The position numbers and the translations under genes are program-made. Under the pieces are notes generated by a model, which saw nothing but the letters and a program-made list of their open reading frames with translations, did not search any database and was not told the DNA's origin. Source: Nocardioides sp. URHA0032 (GTDB taxonomy: Bacteria > Actinomycetota > Actinomycetes > Propionibacteriales > Nocardioidaceae). Taken from it: a stretch of 64,000 nucleotides of DNA. The number at the start of each line of letters is the position of its first letter. Position 1 is the first letter of the stretch. This document shows, one piece after another, positions 1 through 8,567 of the stretch. The DNA lies in NCBI RefSeq assembly GCF_000620645.1, contig NZ_KK211160.1:186001-250000 (forward strand), in the 5' to 3' direction.

Positions 1-24
1 TGGCCATGTCGATCTCGCGGCGGG

Positions 25-1353
25 CTACGGCACCGAGCGGATCCGCGTGACGAACACCGAGCCGAGGATCGCGGCCACGAACGCGCTGGCGTAGACCGCG
101 CAGTAGCCGACCGAGAACCGGCCGCCGTTCGTCTCGGTCACCCCGCCGAACGCCTCGACCACGATGAGGATGAGCGCCGCGACCGGCGGCGCGACCACCT
201 GCGGCAGCGCGTTGGCGATGTTGATGACGCCGAGGTCCTTCGCGCGGTCCTCGGCGCCGGGCAGCACCTGGGTGATGAGGGCGAAGTCGACCGAGGTGTA
301 GATGCCGTACCCGATCCCCATCAGGACCGCGGCGACGACCGCGGCCGGCCAGGTCTGCACGAGGGCGAGCACCAGCGTCGCGCACGCGCCGACGATCCCG
401 GACCAGATGACGAACACCTTGCGCTTGCCGCTGCGGTCGCTCCAGATCCCGAACGTCACGGCCGTGGCCATCAGCACGGCGGCGTACGTCGCGGTGAGCA
501 CGAACACCCGGTCGGCCGCCTGGTCGGAGGTGAAGCCGATCGCGTCCTGCAGGTAGTAGAGGAGGTAGAGCAGGCCGAGCGCGTTGCCGAGGTTGACGAG
601 GAACCGGGTGATCCAGGCCCAGGCGAAGTCGGGGTGCGCGCGGGGTGAGATCCAGAAGGACCGCAGGAACGCGCCCCAGTCGAGCGCCGGCGGCCGCTCC
701 TCCGGGGCGAGCGGGATGTCGCGGGACTGCAGGGAGTACGGCACGGTCAGGGCGAGCAGGACCACCGCGGTCACGGCGTACCCCGCCGCGATGCTGCCGG
801 TCGCCGAGGCGATGCCGGTGCCGCCGACCACGCCGACGGTCTGGGCGATCGCGAGGATGCCGCCGATCCTGCCGCGGCTGCCCACCGGCACCTGGTCGGG
901 GATGGTCGCGGTGACCGCGGCCAGCATCGCGTTGAGGGTCGCCTGGACGCCGCACCAGCCAAGCGCCATCACCACGACGTTGTCGGCGACCGCGAGCAGG
1001 AGCAGCGAGAGCGCGCCGCCGACGGCGCCGGCGACCACCCACGGCACCCGGCGCCCCATCCGCAGCGTGGTGCGGTCGGAGAACGCGCCGAAGACCGGGT
1101 TGCACAGGACCGAGACGAACGCCCCGAGGCCCAGCACGACCGCGAGGATGACCTTCTTGTTGTCCTCGTCGATCGCCTCGGCCTGCTGGGCGAGCAGCAC
1201 CTGGATCGGGCCGAAGAACCCGGCCCACAGCCCGACGCTGCACAGCGTCAGGCAGGCCACCCAGCGCGCGGGTGGGCTCTCGGTCGGCTCGGCCAGCGCC
1301 GAGCGGCGTACCGGTGTCTCGGCCGTCACCTGCGCATCGTGGCGCACCTGCAC
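25..1353 (-). CDS. MFS transporter
   Basis: Integral membrane carrier of the major facilitator superfamily; the substrate cannot be told. The 442-residue product has a polar N-terminal tail of about 30 residues followed by roughly twelve hydrophobic segments. The cytoplasmic loop after helix 2 reads GAFSDRTTLRMGRRVPW, the family's motif A, and a related SDRSGKRK motif follows the middle of the protein, as expected of the duplicated MFS fold. The start is GTG. The secreted hydrolase gene lies upstream on the same strand, separated by 68 bases with nested inverted repeats, so co-transcription is uncertain. An ATG on the minus strand at base 7 may open a further gene that leaves the window. Confidence 0.85.
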   Translation of the reverse strand: MQVRHDAQVTAETPVRRSALAEPTESPPARWVACLTLCSVGLWAGFFGPIQVLLAQQAEAIDEDNKKVILAVVLGLGAFVSVLCNPVFGAFSDRTTLRMGRRVPWVVAGAVGGALSLLLLAVADNVVVMALGWCGVQATLNAMLAAVTATIPDQVPVGSRGRIGGILAIAQTVGVVGGTGIASATGSIAAGYAVTAVVLLALTVPYSLQSRDIPLAPEERPPALDWGAFLRSFWISPRAHPDFAWAWITRFLVNLGNALGLLYLLYYLQDAIGFTSDQAADRVFVLTATYAAVLMATAVTFGIWSDRSGKRKVFVIWSGIVGACATLVLALVQTWPAAVVAAVLMGIGYGIYTSVDFALITQVLPGAEDRAKDLGVINIANALPQVVAPPVAALILIVVEAFGGVTETNGGRFSVGYCAVYASAFVAAILGSVFVTRIRSVP

Positions 1354-1417
1354 CGTCGAGTGACGTGAAATGGTCGTGAAACCGGGGTTTCCTCAGCCAG
1401 TACCCGTCACTCGACGG
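1353..1417. repeat. nested inverted repeats between hydrolase and MFS genes
   Basis: A perfect 13-base inverted repeat (CCGTCGAGTGACG at 1353-1365 against its complement at 1405-1417) encloses a second perfect hairpin, GAAACC-GG-GGTTTC at 1378-1391. It fills the gap between the two genes and touches the GTG start of the MFS gene. It could end transcription of the hydrolase gene or be an operator for the transporter; the sequence alone does not decide. Confidence 0.7.
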
Positions 1418-1421
1418 GAGA

Positions 1422-2795
1422 TCAGCAGCCGACGCGGGTGATGTCGCCGCTGCTGACGAGGCCGCCGGCGGTGTGGAGGCCGTACGCCGAGCAGTAGTAG
1501 AAGCTCAGGTTGTCGTCGCGCCGGAGCCGGACCGGCTGCCAGGTGTCGGCGCCGACCGGCTCGAGGTAGCGGAACGACGTGTCCAGCAGCGGCCGCGCCG
1601 GCTCGTGCTTGAGGTAGTGGCCGAGCCACCGCTGGACGTAGACGCTGGTGAGGTCCTGGCCGTAGCGGCTCGCAGGCAGCGCCAGCGGGATGTCGGTGTA
1701 CTCCAGGTGGGTCGACGACCTCGGTACGACGAGCATCGAGTCGACCCCGGCCCGGCGCCAGGCGTCGTACCCGGTCTCCCGCTCGCGCATCGGGTCCGGG
1801 CCGTCCGGGCTGGGCTGCGGACTGAGTGAGCTGCCGCCGGAGAGGAACCACGGCGAGACCGTGAAGCCGTACTCCGACTGCACCGCGAGCGCCGGGACGG
1901 TCGGCAGGTTGCCCGTGCCGTCGAGCGCTCCGCTGGACCCGGGACCGGTGAGCTTGTCGAGGGCGACGACCGTCGCGACCCGGTCGTCGGTGCCCTGCAC
2001 CTTCGACACGGCCGCCGCTCCCATCGAGTGCCCGACGATCGCGATCCGCGTCGTGCGCCCCGGCGTGAACGGGTCGGGGTCGGGGGAGCGGTCGAAGAAC
2101 CGCAGGAACGGGTTGGCGCGGGAGGTGAAGAAGTCGAGCGCGTCCTCGGTGCCGGTCGTGAAGTTGTCGAGCTGCTGCGACGGCACGCCCGGGCAGCACT
2201 CCCCGTGCGGCAGGGTCTCGCTGGTGCCCTGGCCCTGCACGTCGTAGGTCATGGTGACGTAGCCGCGCTCGGCGAGGTCCTCGGCCAGCCAGGCATACAT
2301 CTGCTCCGAGCCCTGCACGGAGCCCTCGGTGATCACGACGCCCGGGTACGGCGGGCGCAGCGTGGCGCCGGTGTAGGGGTCGGTCGCGCCGGGCAGCGGC
2401 CGGTAGACGTGGCCACGGAGCTGGGCGCCGTACTGGCTGGTGAAGGTGACCGCCCTCGCGATGCCGCGGGTGCCGCTCCAGCCGGCCCGCAGCGGGTTGC
2501 CGACGTTCCAGCCGGGTAGCAGGTTGCCCGGCGTGATCGCCGGGTGGTCCTGGGACGCGGCCTGGGCCAGCAGCTGGTCGACGTACTCCGCGTTCGTCGC
2601 CTGCACCAGCGCGGGGAGGTACGCCGGGTTCTGGAGCTGGCCGCCCGGGCCGGTGATCCGGCCGTAGGCGTCGGCGACGTTCTGCGCGTCGCGCGCGGTG
2701 TAGGCGGGGTCGCTCGGACTCGGGTCTGCGCCGCTGGCCGGCGCCGCGAGGGCACCCGCGAGCAGGAGGGACAGGATGGCGGTCAGCGCACGCAT
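1422..2795 (-). CDS. secreted alpha/beta hydrolase
   Basis: Predicted extracellular serine hydrolase. The first 23 residues form a signal peptide (MRALTAILSLLLAGALAAPASG). The mature part is an alpha/beta-hydrolase fold: a nucleophile elbow GHSMGA near residue 255, and a candidate catalytic His in RSSTHLEYTD near residue 360. Cysteine pairs (ECCPG, and two near the C-terminus, YYCSAYG and RVGC) fit disulfides in an exported enzyme. The product is 457 residues. Substrate is unknown; lipase/esterase or polyester hydrolase activity is possible by fold only. The gene stands upstream of the MFS carrier on the same strand. Confidence 0.8.
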   Translation of the reverse strand: MRALTAILSLLLAGALAAPASGADPSPSDPAYTARDAQNVADAYGRITGPGGQLQNPAYLPALVQATNAEYVDQLLAQAASQDHPAITPGNLLPGWNVGNPLRAGWSGTRGIARAVTFTSQYGAQLRGHVYRPLPGATDPYTGATLRPPYPGVVITEGSVQGSEQMYAWLAEDLAERGYVTMTYDVQGQGTSETLPHGECCPGVPSQQLDNFTTGTEDALDFFTSRANPFLRFFDRSPDPDPFTPGRTTRIAIVGHSMGAAAVSKVQGTDDRVATVVALDKLTGPGSSGALDGTGNLPTVPALAVQSEYGFTVSPWFLSGGSSLSPQPSPDGPDPMRERETGYDAWRRAGVDSMLVVPRSSTHLEYTDIPLALPASRYGQDLTSVYVQRWLGHYLKHEPARPLLDTSFRYLEPVGADTWQPVRLRRDDNLSFYYCSAYGLHTAGGLVSSGDITRVGC

Positions 2796-2825
2796 GGCCG
2801 GTCAACGACCGACCCCGCGTGCGGG

Positions 2826-3269
2826 CTACACGCGCTCGAGCAGGAAGACCGGGATCTCGCGGTCGGTGTTCTCCTGGTACTCGGCGTACGGCGCGTACTG
2901 CGCCACCGCGCGCTCCCACCACTCCGCGCGCTCCTCGCCCTCGGCGACGCGCACCCGGTAGGTGTGCTTCTCCGCGCCGTCCTGGAGGTCGACCTCCGGG
3001 TGCGCGATGAAGTTGTGGTACCAGGTCGGGTTATCCGGGGTGCCCCCCTTGGACGCGACCGCGGCGTAGACGCCGTCGTGCTCGACGCGCATGACCGGGT
3101 TCTTGCGGAGCTTCCCGGACTTCGCGCCCCTGGACGTGATCACCACGATCGGCCAGTCCGGACGGCCCCGCAGGATGTTCGCGCGCGCGCCGTTCGATGC
3201 CTCGAACTCCTCGACCTGCTCACGGACCCAGCCCTCCGGGCTCGGCTCGTACTCGCCTTCAAGTGTCAT
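2826..3269 (-). CDS. deazaflavin-dependent nitroreductase-family protein
   Basis: Member of the Ddn/F420-dependent nitroreductase family (split beta-barrel flavin-binding fold), 147 residues, the usual length. Diagnostic parts are the N-terminal helix WVREQVEEFEASNG, the strand VVITSRGAKSGKLRKNPVM, the block KGGTPDNPTWYHNFIAHPEV and the tail VAQYAPYAEYQENTDREIPVFLLERV. The family reduces quinones or nitro compounds with F420H2 in actinobacteria; the substrate here is unknown. The ATG at 3269 is chosen because family similarity starts there, although the frame stays open upstream. It is divergent from menB, with 55 bases between starts. Confidence 0.85.
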   Translation of the reverse strand: MTLEGEYEPSPEGWVREQVEEFEASNGARANILRGRPDWPIVVITSRGAKSGKLRKNPVMRVEHDGVYAAVASKGGTPDNPTWYHNFIAHPEVDLQDGAEKHTYRVRVAEGEERAEWWERAVAQYAPYAEYQENTDREIPVFLLERV

Positions 3270-3324
3270 GCCTCCACCATGCCCGTCCGGCGGTCGGCAT
3301 GCCACCGGCGATAGCCTCGCCGGC

Positions 3325-4242
3325 ATGACTGCGATCGACGGGGTGTCGGAGATCTTCGACGCCGACGACTGGGACGCGGTGCCCGGCTTCGAGGACCTGA
3401 CCGACCTGACGTACCACCGGGCGAAGGCGCACGGCACGGTCCGCGTCGCGTTCGACCGGCCGGACATCCTCAACGCGTTCCGCCCGCACACCGTCGACGA
3501 GCTGCTCCGCGTGCTCGAGCACGCGCGCACCAGCTCCGACGTGGGCTGCGTGATCCTGACCGGCAACGGGCCGAGCGCGAAGAACGGCAAGTGGGCGTTC
3601 TGCACCGGCGGCGACCAGCGGATCCGCGGTCGCGCGGGTTATCAGTACGCCGAGGGTGAGACGGCCGAGACCGTCGATGCCGCGCGACTGGGGCGGCTGC
3701 ACATCCTCGAGGTGCAGCGGCTGATCCGCTTCATGCCGAAGATCGTGGTCTGCGTGGTCCCGGGCTGGACCGCCGGCGGCGGCCACAGCCTGCACGTCGT
3801 CTGCGACCTCACCCTCGCCTCGGCCGAGGAGGCGCGGTTCAAGCAGACCGATGCCGACGTCGGGTCGTTCGACGGCGGCTTCGGGTCGGCGTACCTCGCC
3901 CGCCAGGTCGGCCAGAAGTTCGCCCGCGAGATCTTCTTCCTCGGCCAGGAGTACTCCGCCGAGGACGGCGTCCGCATGGGCACCGTCAACCGCGCCGTCC
4001 CGCACGCCGAGCTGGAGAAGGTCGCGCTGGAGTGGGGCCGCCTGATCAACGGCAAGTCGCCGACCGCCCAGCGGATGCTGAAGTACTCCTTCAACCTCAT
4101 CGACGACGGCCTCGTCGGCCAGCAGCTGTTCGCCGGCGAGACGACCCGGCTGGCGTACATGACCGACGAGGCCCAGGAGGGCCGCGACCAGTTCCTGGAG
4201 AAGCGCGAGCCGGACTGGTCGCCGTACCCCTGGTACTACTGA
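3325..4242 (+). CDS. menB: 1,4-dihydroxy-2-naphthoyl-CoA synthase
   Basis: Crotonase-fold enzyme that closes the second ring of menaquinone by converting o-succinylbenzoyl-CoA to 1,4-dihydroxy-2-naphthoyl-CoA. The 305-residue product carries MenB-specific blocks: CTGGDQRIRGRAGYQY in the middle, the oxyanion-hole region GWTAGGGHSLHVVCDL, and QTDADVGSFDGGFGSAYLAR, whose Asp-containing loop separates MenB from ordinary enoyl-CoA hydratases. The C-terminal EKREPDWSPYPWYY is also typical. The ATG at 3325 gives the family length. The gene stands alone here and ends at a strong bidirectional hairpin. Other men genes are not in the window. Confidence 0.95.
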   Translation: MTAIDGVSEIFDADDWDAVPGFEDLTDLTYHRAKAHGTVRVAFDRPDILNAFRPHTVDELLRVLEHARTSSDVGCVILTGNGPSAKNGKWAFCTGGDQRIRGRAGYQYAEGETAETVDAARLGRLHILEVQRLIRFMPKIVVCVVPGWTAGGGHSLHVVCDLTLASAEEARFKQTDADVGSFDGGFGSAYLARQVGQKFAREIFFLGQEYSAEDGVRMGTVNRAVPHAELEKVALEWGRLINGKSPTAQRMLKYSFNLIDDGLVGQQLFAGETTRLAYMTDEAQEGRDQFLEKREPDWSPYPWYY

Positions 4243-4257
4243 GGCGCCGGTCCTCGC

Positions 4258-4309
4258 CGGGTCGTCCGCCTCTGGCACGGGTATGAGCCACCCTCAGGCG
4301 GACGACCCG
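4258..4309. terminator. bidirectional hairpin terminator
   Basis: A perfect 14-base inverted repeat (4258-4271 against 4296-4309, beginning CGGGTCGTCCGCCT) with a 24-base loop sits between the convergent ends of menB and the methyltransferase gene. No long T run follows, as is common in high-GC actinobacteria. Position and strength fit a shared terminator. Confidence 0.8.
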
Positions 4310-4310
4310 A

Positions 4311-4952
4311 TCACGCCTGACGCCGCGCGAAGACCATCGCTCCCGGGCGGTCGGCGTACGGCTGGGTGAGCAGCTCCGCCTCGATGCCGAAGCCCGCGTC
4401 TCGCAACCAGCCGCTGACCTGCTCCGGGCGGCGGTGGTGGCTCTCGACGTGGATCGGGCGACCCGTGTAGCCGGTCGTGGACGTGCGCGTCCCCTCGCCG
4501 ACGTGGAACCCGACGAGCACCGGTCCCCCGGGGCACAGCACGCGGTGGAACTCGGCGAAGACCCCCGGTACGGCGCGGTCGGGCACGTGGATGACAGACC
4601 AGAACGCGAGGAGGCCGGCGACCGAGCCCGCGGCCAGGTCCAGGTCGGTCATGGTGTCCACCTCGAACCGGAGGCCGGGGTGGTCACGCCGGGCGAGGGC
4701 GACCATCTCGGGCGCGAGGTCGATCCCGAATGCGTCCACGCCGAGGTCGTGGAGGTGGCGCGTGACGTGGCCCGGGCCGCAGCCGACGTCGGCGACCGGC
4801 CCGCCGCCGGCGTCACGCACCAGCTCGGCGAACAGCGCCAGGCCCGCACGCAAGTACGGGCTCGCGCCGAGCAGGTCGCGCACCTGCTCGGCGTAGCCCT
4901 CGGCGTCGGTGTCGTACGAGGTGCGGGTCTCGCCCAGCCAGTCGTCGGTCAC
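4311..4952 (-). CDS. class I SAM-dependent methyltransferase
   Basis: Soluble methyltransferase of the Rossmann type, 213 residues. The SAM-binding motif I is VADVGCGPGHVTRHL near residues 53-67, followed by the acidic loop GIDLAPEMVALAR and motif III-like FHRVLCPGGPVLVGF. The substrate cannot be inferred; small-molecule or ubiquinone/menaquinone-type methylation is possible by family. It is convergent with menB, with which it shares a terminator, but nothing ties it to menaquinone synthesis beyond adjacency. The downstream-most ATG at 4952 is taken as start. Confidence 0.85.
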   Translation of the reverse strand: MTDDWLGETRTSYDTDAEGYAEQVRDLLGASPYLRAGLALFAELVRDAGGGPVADVGCGPGHVTRHLHDLGVDAFGIDLAPEMVALARRDHPGLRFEVDTMTDLDLAAGSVAGLLAFWSVIHVPDRAVPGVFAEFHRVLCPGGPVLVGFHVGEGTRTSTTGYTGRPIHVESHHRRPEQVSGWLRDAGFGIEAELLTQPYADRPGAMVFARRQA

Positions 4953-5000
4953 CTGCGTGGTGACCGGTGGCGGCGCCGGAACTCATCGTGCCCGGGTGGC

Positions 5001-5915
5001 TCAGGGCCTCAGCACCCACCGCCCCCGGACGCCGCCCTTCGCCACGAGGCGGTGGGCGTCGGCCACGTCGGCCAGCGGCAGCTCGCCCGCGACGCGCGTG
5101 ACCAGCTTCCCCGCGACGGCGTCGGCGAGCAGGCCCGTCGTCCGGGCGCCGTCGGGCACCACGCCGACCACGCGGATCTCCACCCCACGCTCGGATGCGG
5201 GCGGGGCCGACGGCTGCACCCCGACGAAGACGCCGCCGTCCCGCACCAGGGCAACGCCGGCGTCCTGCATCACGGCCCCGTCCGCCACCGCGTCCCAGCC
5301 CGGCTCGGCAGCAGCGGTGAAGTCGGCGCCGAGGCCGCGCATGAACTCCGCGTCCGCGGCGCGGGCCAGGCCGGTGACCCGCCAGCCGCGCTCGAGTGCC
5401 ATCGGTACGACGTACCCGCCGACGGCACCGGCGGCGCCGGTGACCAGCAGTGAGCGCCCGCCCCCGTCCCCGAGGAGGTCGACCAGCTGCGCCGCGGTGA
5501 GGGCGTTGAGGGGGAGCGTCGCGGCGGCGACCAGGTCCAGGTCGGCCGGGACCAGGCCGACGTCGGACGCGGAGAGCACGAGCTGCTCGGCGTACGTGCC
5601 GAAGTCCCGGTCGAAACCGCCGACCAGGCCGGCGACGCGGGTGCCGACCGGGAGGTCGACGCCCTCGCCCGCCGCCTCGACGGTGCCGGAGAAGTCCCAG
5701 CCCAGGCCGGTGCGGTCGGGCTGGTCGATCAGCCCGATCCCGTGGAAGTAGCCGTCGGCGACCGCGAGGTCGACGGGGTTGACCGGGGCCGCGGCGACCC
5801 GGACCCGGATCTCACCGGGTGCGGGGTCGCGGACCGGGAGGTCGACGAGCTCGATGGCGTCGGGGCCGCCGGGCGTGCGGACGACGGCGGCGCGGAAGGT
5901 CTGGGTCGTGGTCAT
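5001..5915 (-). CDS. NADP-dependent quinone-oxidoreductase-like protein
   Basis: Zinc-independent member of the medium-chain dehydrogenase/reductase superfamily (QOR group), 304 residues. The N-terminal GroES-like half holds AAVVRTPGGPDAIELVDLPV and GLGWDFSGTVEAAGEGV; the nucleotide-binding half holds LLVTGAAGAVGGYVV, the Rossmann glycine motif. No zinc-binding cysteine cluster is seen. ATG at 5915 is preferred over an upstream ATG because a good ribosome site (GAGGAG) lies just before it. It is divergent from an HxlR regulator, the arrangement usual for quinone- or electrophile-induced oxidoreductases. Confidence 0.88.
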   Translation of the reverse strand: MTTTQTFRAAVVRTPGGPDAIELVDLPVRDPAPGEIRVRVAAAPVNPVDLAVADGYFHGIGLIDQPDRTGLGWDFSGTVEAAGEGVDLPVGTRVAGLVGGFDRDFGTYAEQLVLSASDVGLVPADLDLVAAATLPLNALTAAQLVDLLGDGGGRSLLVTGAAGAVGGYVVPMALERGWRVTGLARAADAEFMRGLGADFTAAAEPGWDAVADGAVMQDAGVALVRDGGVFVGVQPSAPPASERGVEIRVVGVVPDGARTTGLLADAVAGKLVTRVAGELPLADVADAHRLVAKGGVRGRWVLRP

Positions 5916-5940
5916 GGAGCGCTCCTCTTGTGGACGTGGT

Positions 5941-6004
5941 GTTACGTAGTCCACGATGGCGGGGTAACTCTCCATTGGTAAGTAGGCACCTGGAAGTGCG
6001 TAAC
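5941..6004. promoter_or_regulatory. probable HxlR operator/promoter region
   Basis: The 115-base gap between the divergent oxidoreductase and HxlR genes contains four GTAA-type half sites: GTTAC at 5941, GTAAC at 5964, GTAAG at 5978 and GTAAC at 6000. Their clustering in a divergent HxlR intergenic region suggests operator sites that control both genes. This is a reading of pattern and context only. Confidence 0.5.
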
Positions 6005-6030
6005 TTGCCCCGAGGTGTCCGGGAGGACCC

Positions 6031-6429
6031 GTGTCGACGATGACCGCCGCCCAGCAGCGCGAGCAGGCGAAGGTCGCCTACGACGCCTTCGTGGCCGGGT
6101 GCCCGAGCCGCCAGCTCCTCGACCGGATCTCCGACAAGTGGGTCGCGCTCGTCCTGGCGGCGCTCGCCGACGAGGGCACGATGCGCTTCTCGCAGCTGGG
6201 CCGGCGGCTCGCGGGCGTCAGCCAGAAGATGCTGACCCAGACGCTGCGGTCCCTCGAGCGCGACGGTCTGGTCGTCCGCTCCGTGACACCGACGGTCCCG
6301 GTCACCGTCGACTACACCCTCACGCCGCTGGGTGAGTCGCTGGACGAGCTGATGCGCGGGCTCAAGGCCTGGGCCGAGGCGCACATGGACGTCGTCCAGG
6401 CGGCCCGCGACGAGTACGACGCCCGCTGA
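6031..6429 (+). CDS. HxlR-family transcriptional regulator
   Basis: Winged-helix regulator of 132 residues. The HxlR signature is clear: a Cys near the N-terminus (AGCPSRQLLDRISDKWVALVLAAL), the recognition region FSQLGRRLAGVSQKMLTQTLRSLERDGLV, and the wing VPVTVDYTLTPLGESL. The conserved Cys often senses quinones or other electrophiles in this family. The GTG at 6031 has a GGGAGGA ribosome site; an ATG nine bases on is possible. The divergent quinone oxidoreductase is its likely target along with its own gene. Confidence 0.92.
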   Translation: MSTMTAAQQREQAKVAYDAFVAGCPSRQLLDRISDKWVALVLAALADEGTMRFSQLGRRLAGVSQKMLTQTLRSLERDGLVVRSVTPTVPVTVDYTLTPLGESLDELMRGLKAWAEAHMDVVQAARDEYDAR

Positions 6430-6453
6430 GCGCCGAGATGCCCACGAGCGTCC

Positions 6454-6783
6454 TCAGTCGGGGCGGATGACCATGGAGCGGATGCGGTCGCCGCGGACCT
6501 CGAAGACGAACTCGCTGGTGCCGTTGAACCCGTCACCGGTGACCGTGAGCGTCACGACCCAGGCGTCCCCGTCCTGACGAGTGCCCTCCACCCGGAAGTG
6601 CGTGTGCTTGCCGATGTTGTCGGTCTCGTCCCAGGACGCGACGCCGTCGTGCCCATGGAACTGGCGACCCCAGTCCTCCAGGTAGCAGTCCTCGGTGAAG
6701 CAGTCCACGAACGCCGCATGGTCACCGGCGTTGGTCGCGTCGACCATGCGCTGCACTGCAGGTGGGGCATCCACGTCTCCCAT
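6454..6783 (-). CDS. NTF2-like (SnoaL-type) protein
   Basis: Small 109-residue protein of the NTF2/SnoaL-like cone fold. The opening VQRMVDATNAGDHAAFVDCFTEDCYLEDWG is the typical first helix-strand element of the fold, and WVVTLTVTGDGFNGTSEFVFEVRGDRIRSMVI gives the terminal sheet. Such proteins are ligand-binding or small hydrolases/isomerases; the function here is unknown. The ATG at 6783 is chosen because similarity to the fold starts there. It is convergent with the HxlR gene and divergent from the GTPase gene, whose start lies only 39 bases away. Confidence 0.75.
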   Translation of the reverse strand: MGDVDAPPAVQRMVDATNAGDHAAFVDCFTEDCYLEDWGRQFHGHDGVASWDETDNIGKHTHFRVEGTRQDGDAWVVTLTVTGDGFNGTSEFVFEVRGDRIRSMVIRPD

Positions 6784-6822
6784 GCTGCCACGGCCCTTGA
6801 CCGGCTCTGGGACTCTGGTCCC

Positions 6823-7956
6823 ATGGCGACACCCGCGGACGACTGGTTCCGCCAGGCCTTCGGCAAGGCCTGGAAGGACAAGGCCGACGAGGTCGGACGC
6901 TTCAACCTGGCCATCTTCGGCAAGACCGGGGTCGGCAAGAGCACGCTGGTGAACGCCATCTTCGGCACCGAGATCGCGCAGACCGGCATCGGCGAGCCGG
7001 TGACCCGGCAGGCGCACCTCTACCTCCACCAGTCCGGGACCCTCGGCGTGCTCGACACCCGCGGGCTCGAGGTCGGCACGGACAACGACGCGCTGCTCGC
7101 GGAGCTGCGCGACTACCTGCACGGGATGCGCCGCAAGCCGCTGTCCGAGCAGCTGCACGTCGCCTGGTACTGCGTGCGCGCCGGCGACCGACGGTTCGAG
7201 ACGACCGAGGCGGAGTTCGTCCGGGCGCTGGCCGAGCTGGGGATACCGGTGATCCTGGTGCTGACCCAGGTGCCCCGATCCGGGCAGCAGGTGCACCCCG
7301 ACGCCGAGGCGCTCGCGGCCAGGATCGCCGACCTGCGGCTGCCGATCGCCGACGGGCTGATCCACTACACGATGGCCCTGGCGGACGAGTTCACCGGGCA
7401 GTCGGCCTACGGACTGCGGGAGCTCCTCGATGCCACCTTTCGAGGTGCGCCTGCGGGCGTTGCCCACGCGATCACGGCGGCTCAACGCATTGACTTCGAC
7501 CGCAAGCGGGAGCGTGCGGAGGCTGCGATCAAGGTGGCGACGGGAGCCGCCACCACCGCCGGCGCCTCCCCGATCCCCTTCTCCGACGCCGCCATCCTCG
7601 TCCCCCTCCAGCTGACGATGATGGCCTCGATCGCGGTCACCTACGGGATCTCCCTCGAGCGCTCGACGGCCGCGTCCCTGGCCGCGACCGCCGCGGCGAC
7701 GACGGCCGGGCGCTCGCTGGTCGGCAACCTGATCAAGTTCATCCCCGGCGCCGGGACCGCGGTCGCCGGCACCATCAACGCCACCATCGCGGGCACGTTC
7801 ACCTATGCGATGGGCCACGCCTGGCTGCGCGTCTGCGAGCGGATCGCGCGCGGCGAGCTCCGCGCCGTCGGCGGCGCGCTCGACAGCGACTCGATCCGGC
7901 GCGTCTTCATGGACGAGTTCAAGAGCCAGGCGGCGCGCCGGAAGCTGTCGTCGTGA
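6823..7956 (+). CDS. Era-like GTPase with hydrophobic C-terminal domain
   Basis: GTP-binding protein of 377 residues. The P-loop GKTGVGKST (33-41) and the G3 motif DTRG (78-81) are intact. At the place of the guanine-specificity motif (N/TKxD) it reads LTQVPRSG, so the motif is altered. After the G domain come two long hydrophobic stretches (AAILVPLQLTMMASIAVTYG and a glycine-rich one ending GTFTYAMGHAWL), like the DUF697 membrane-associated domain that follows some bacterial GTPases. It opens a tight operon, overlapping the methyltransferase gene by four bases. The process it serves is unknown. Confidence 0.8.
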   Translation: MATPADDWFRQAFGKAWKDKADEVGRFNLAIFGKTGVGKSTLVNAIFGTEIAQTGIGEPVTRQAHLYLHQSGTLGVLDTRGLEVGTDNDALLAELRDYLHGMRRKPLSEQLHVAWYCVRAGDRRFETTEAEFVRALAELGIPVILVLTQVPRSGQQVHPDAEALAARIADLRLPIADGLIHYTMALADEFTGQSAYGLRELLDATFRGAPAGVAHAITAAQRIDFDRKRERAEAAIKVATGAATTAGASPIPFSDAAILVPLQLTMMASIAVTYGISLERSTAASLAATAAATTAGRSLVGNLIKFIPGAGTAVAGTINATIAGTFTYAMGHAWLRVCERIARGELRAVGGALDSDSIRRVFMDEFKSQAARRKLSS

Positions 7957-8567
7957 GCACCCGCTGGGAGCAGATTGCCCTCGACACCGTGGGCGAGGGG
8001 TACGCCGCCGCGTACGCCGAGCGCTTCCGCCGGCTGGCCGAGGACGGCGCCGAGGTGCACGGCGAGGCGACGTTCGCGGCGTCGCTGGTGCCACCGCCGG
8101 CGCGGGCCCTGGACGCCGGGTGCGGCACCGGGCGGATCGCCGTACGCCTGCACGAGCTCGGGTACGACGTGGTCGGGGTGGACCTCGACGCCTCGATGGT
8201 CGCCGAGGCCCGCGCCGCGGCGCCCGACCTGGACTGGCGGGTCGCCGACCTCGCGACGTTCGACCTCGGCGCGGTGTTCGACCTGGTCGTCGTCGCGGGC
8301 AACACGATCCCGCTGCTGGACGAGGGGACCCTGGCCGCGGCCTGCGACCGCCTCGGCGCGCACACCGCGCGCGGCGGTGTGCTCGTCACGGGGTTCGGGC
8401 TCGATGCCGCGCACCTCCCGGGTGACTGCCCGGTCACCCCGCTGCCCGAGGTCGACGCCGCGATGGCCGCGGCCGGTCTCGCGGCCGGCGAGCGCCACGC
8501 CACCTGGACCGGTGACCGCTTCGACGACGGCGGGTACGTCGTCGCGACGTACCGGAGGGTGCCGTGA
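7953..8567 (+). CDS. class I SAM-dependent methyltransferase
   Basis: Methyltransferase of 204 residues with motif I ALDAGCGTGRIAVRLHELG, the acidic motif GVDLDASMVAEARA and a post-II motif FDLVVVAGNTIPLLD. The GTG start overlaps the stop of the GTPase gene, and its own stop overlaps the GTG of the sirtuin gene, so the three are translationally coupled. The substrate is unknown. Coupling to a sirtuin deacylase raises the possibility of protein modification, but small-molecule substrates are equally possible. Confidence 0.85.
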   Translation: MSTRWEQIALDTVGEGYAAAYAERFRRLAEDGAEVHGEATFAASLVPPPARALDAGCGTGRIAVRLHELGYDVVGVDLDASMVAEARAAAPDLDWRVADLATFDLGAVFDLVVVAGNTIPLLDEGTLAAACDRLGAHTARGGVLVTGFGLDAAHLPGDCPVTPLPEVDAAMAAAGLAAGERHATWTGDRFDDGGYVVATYRRVP

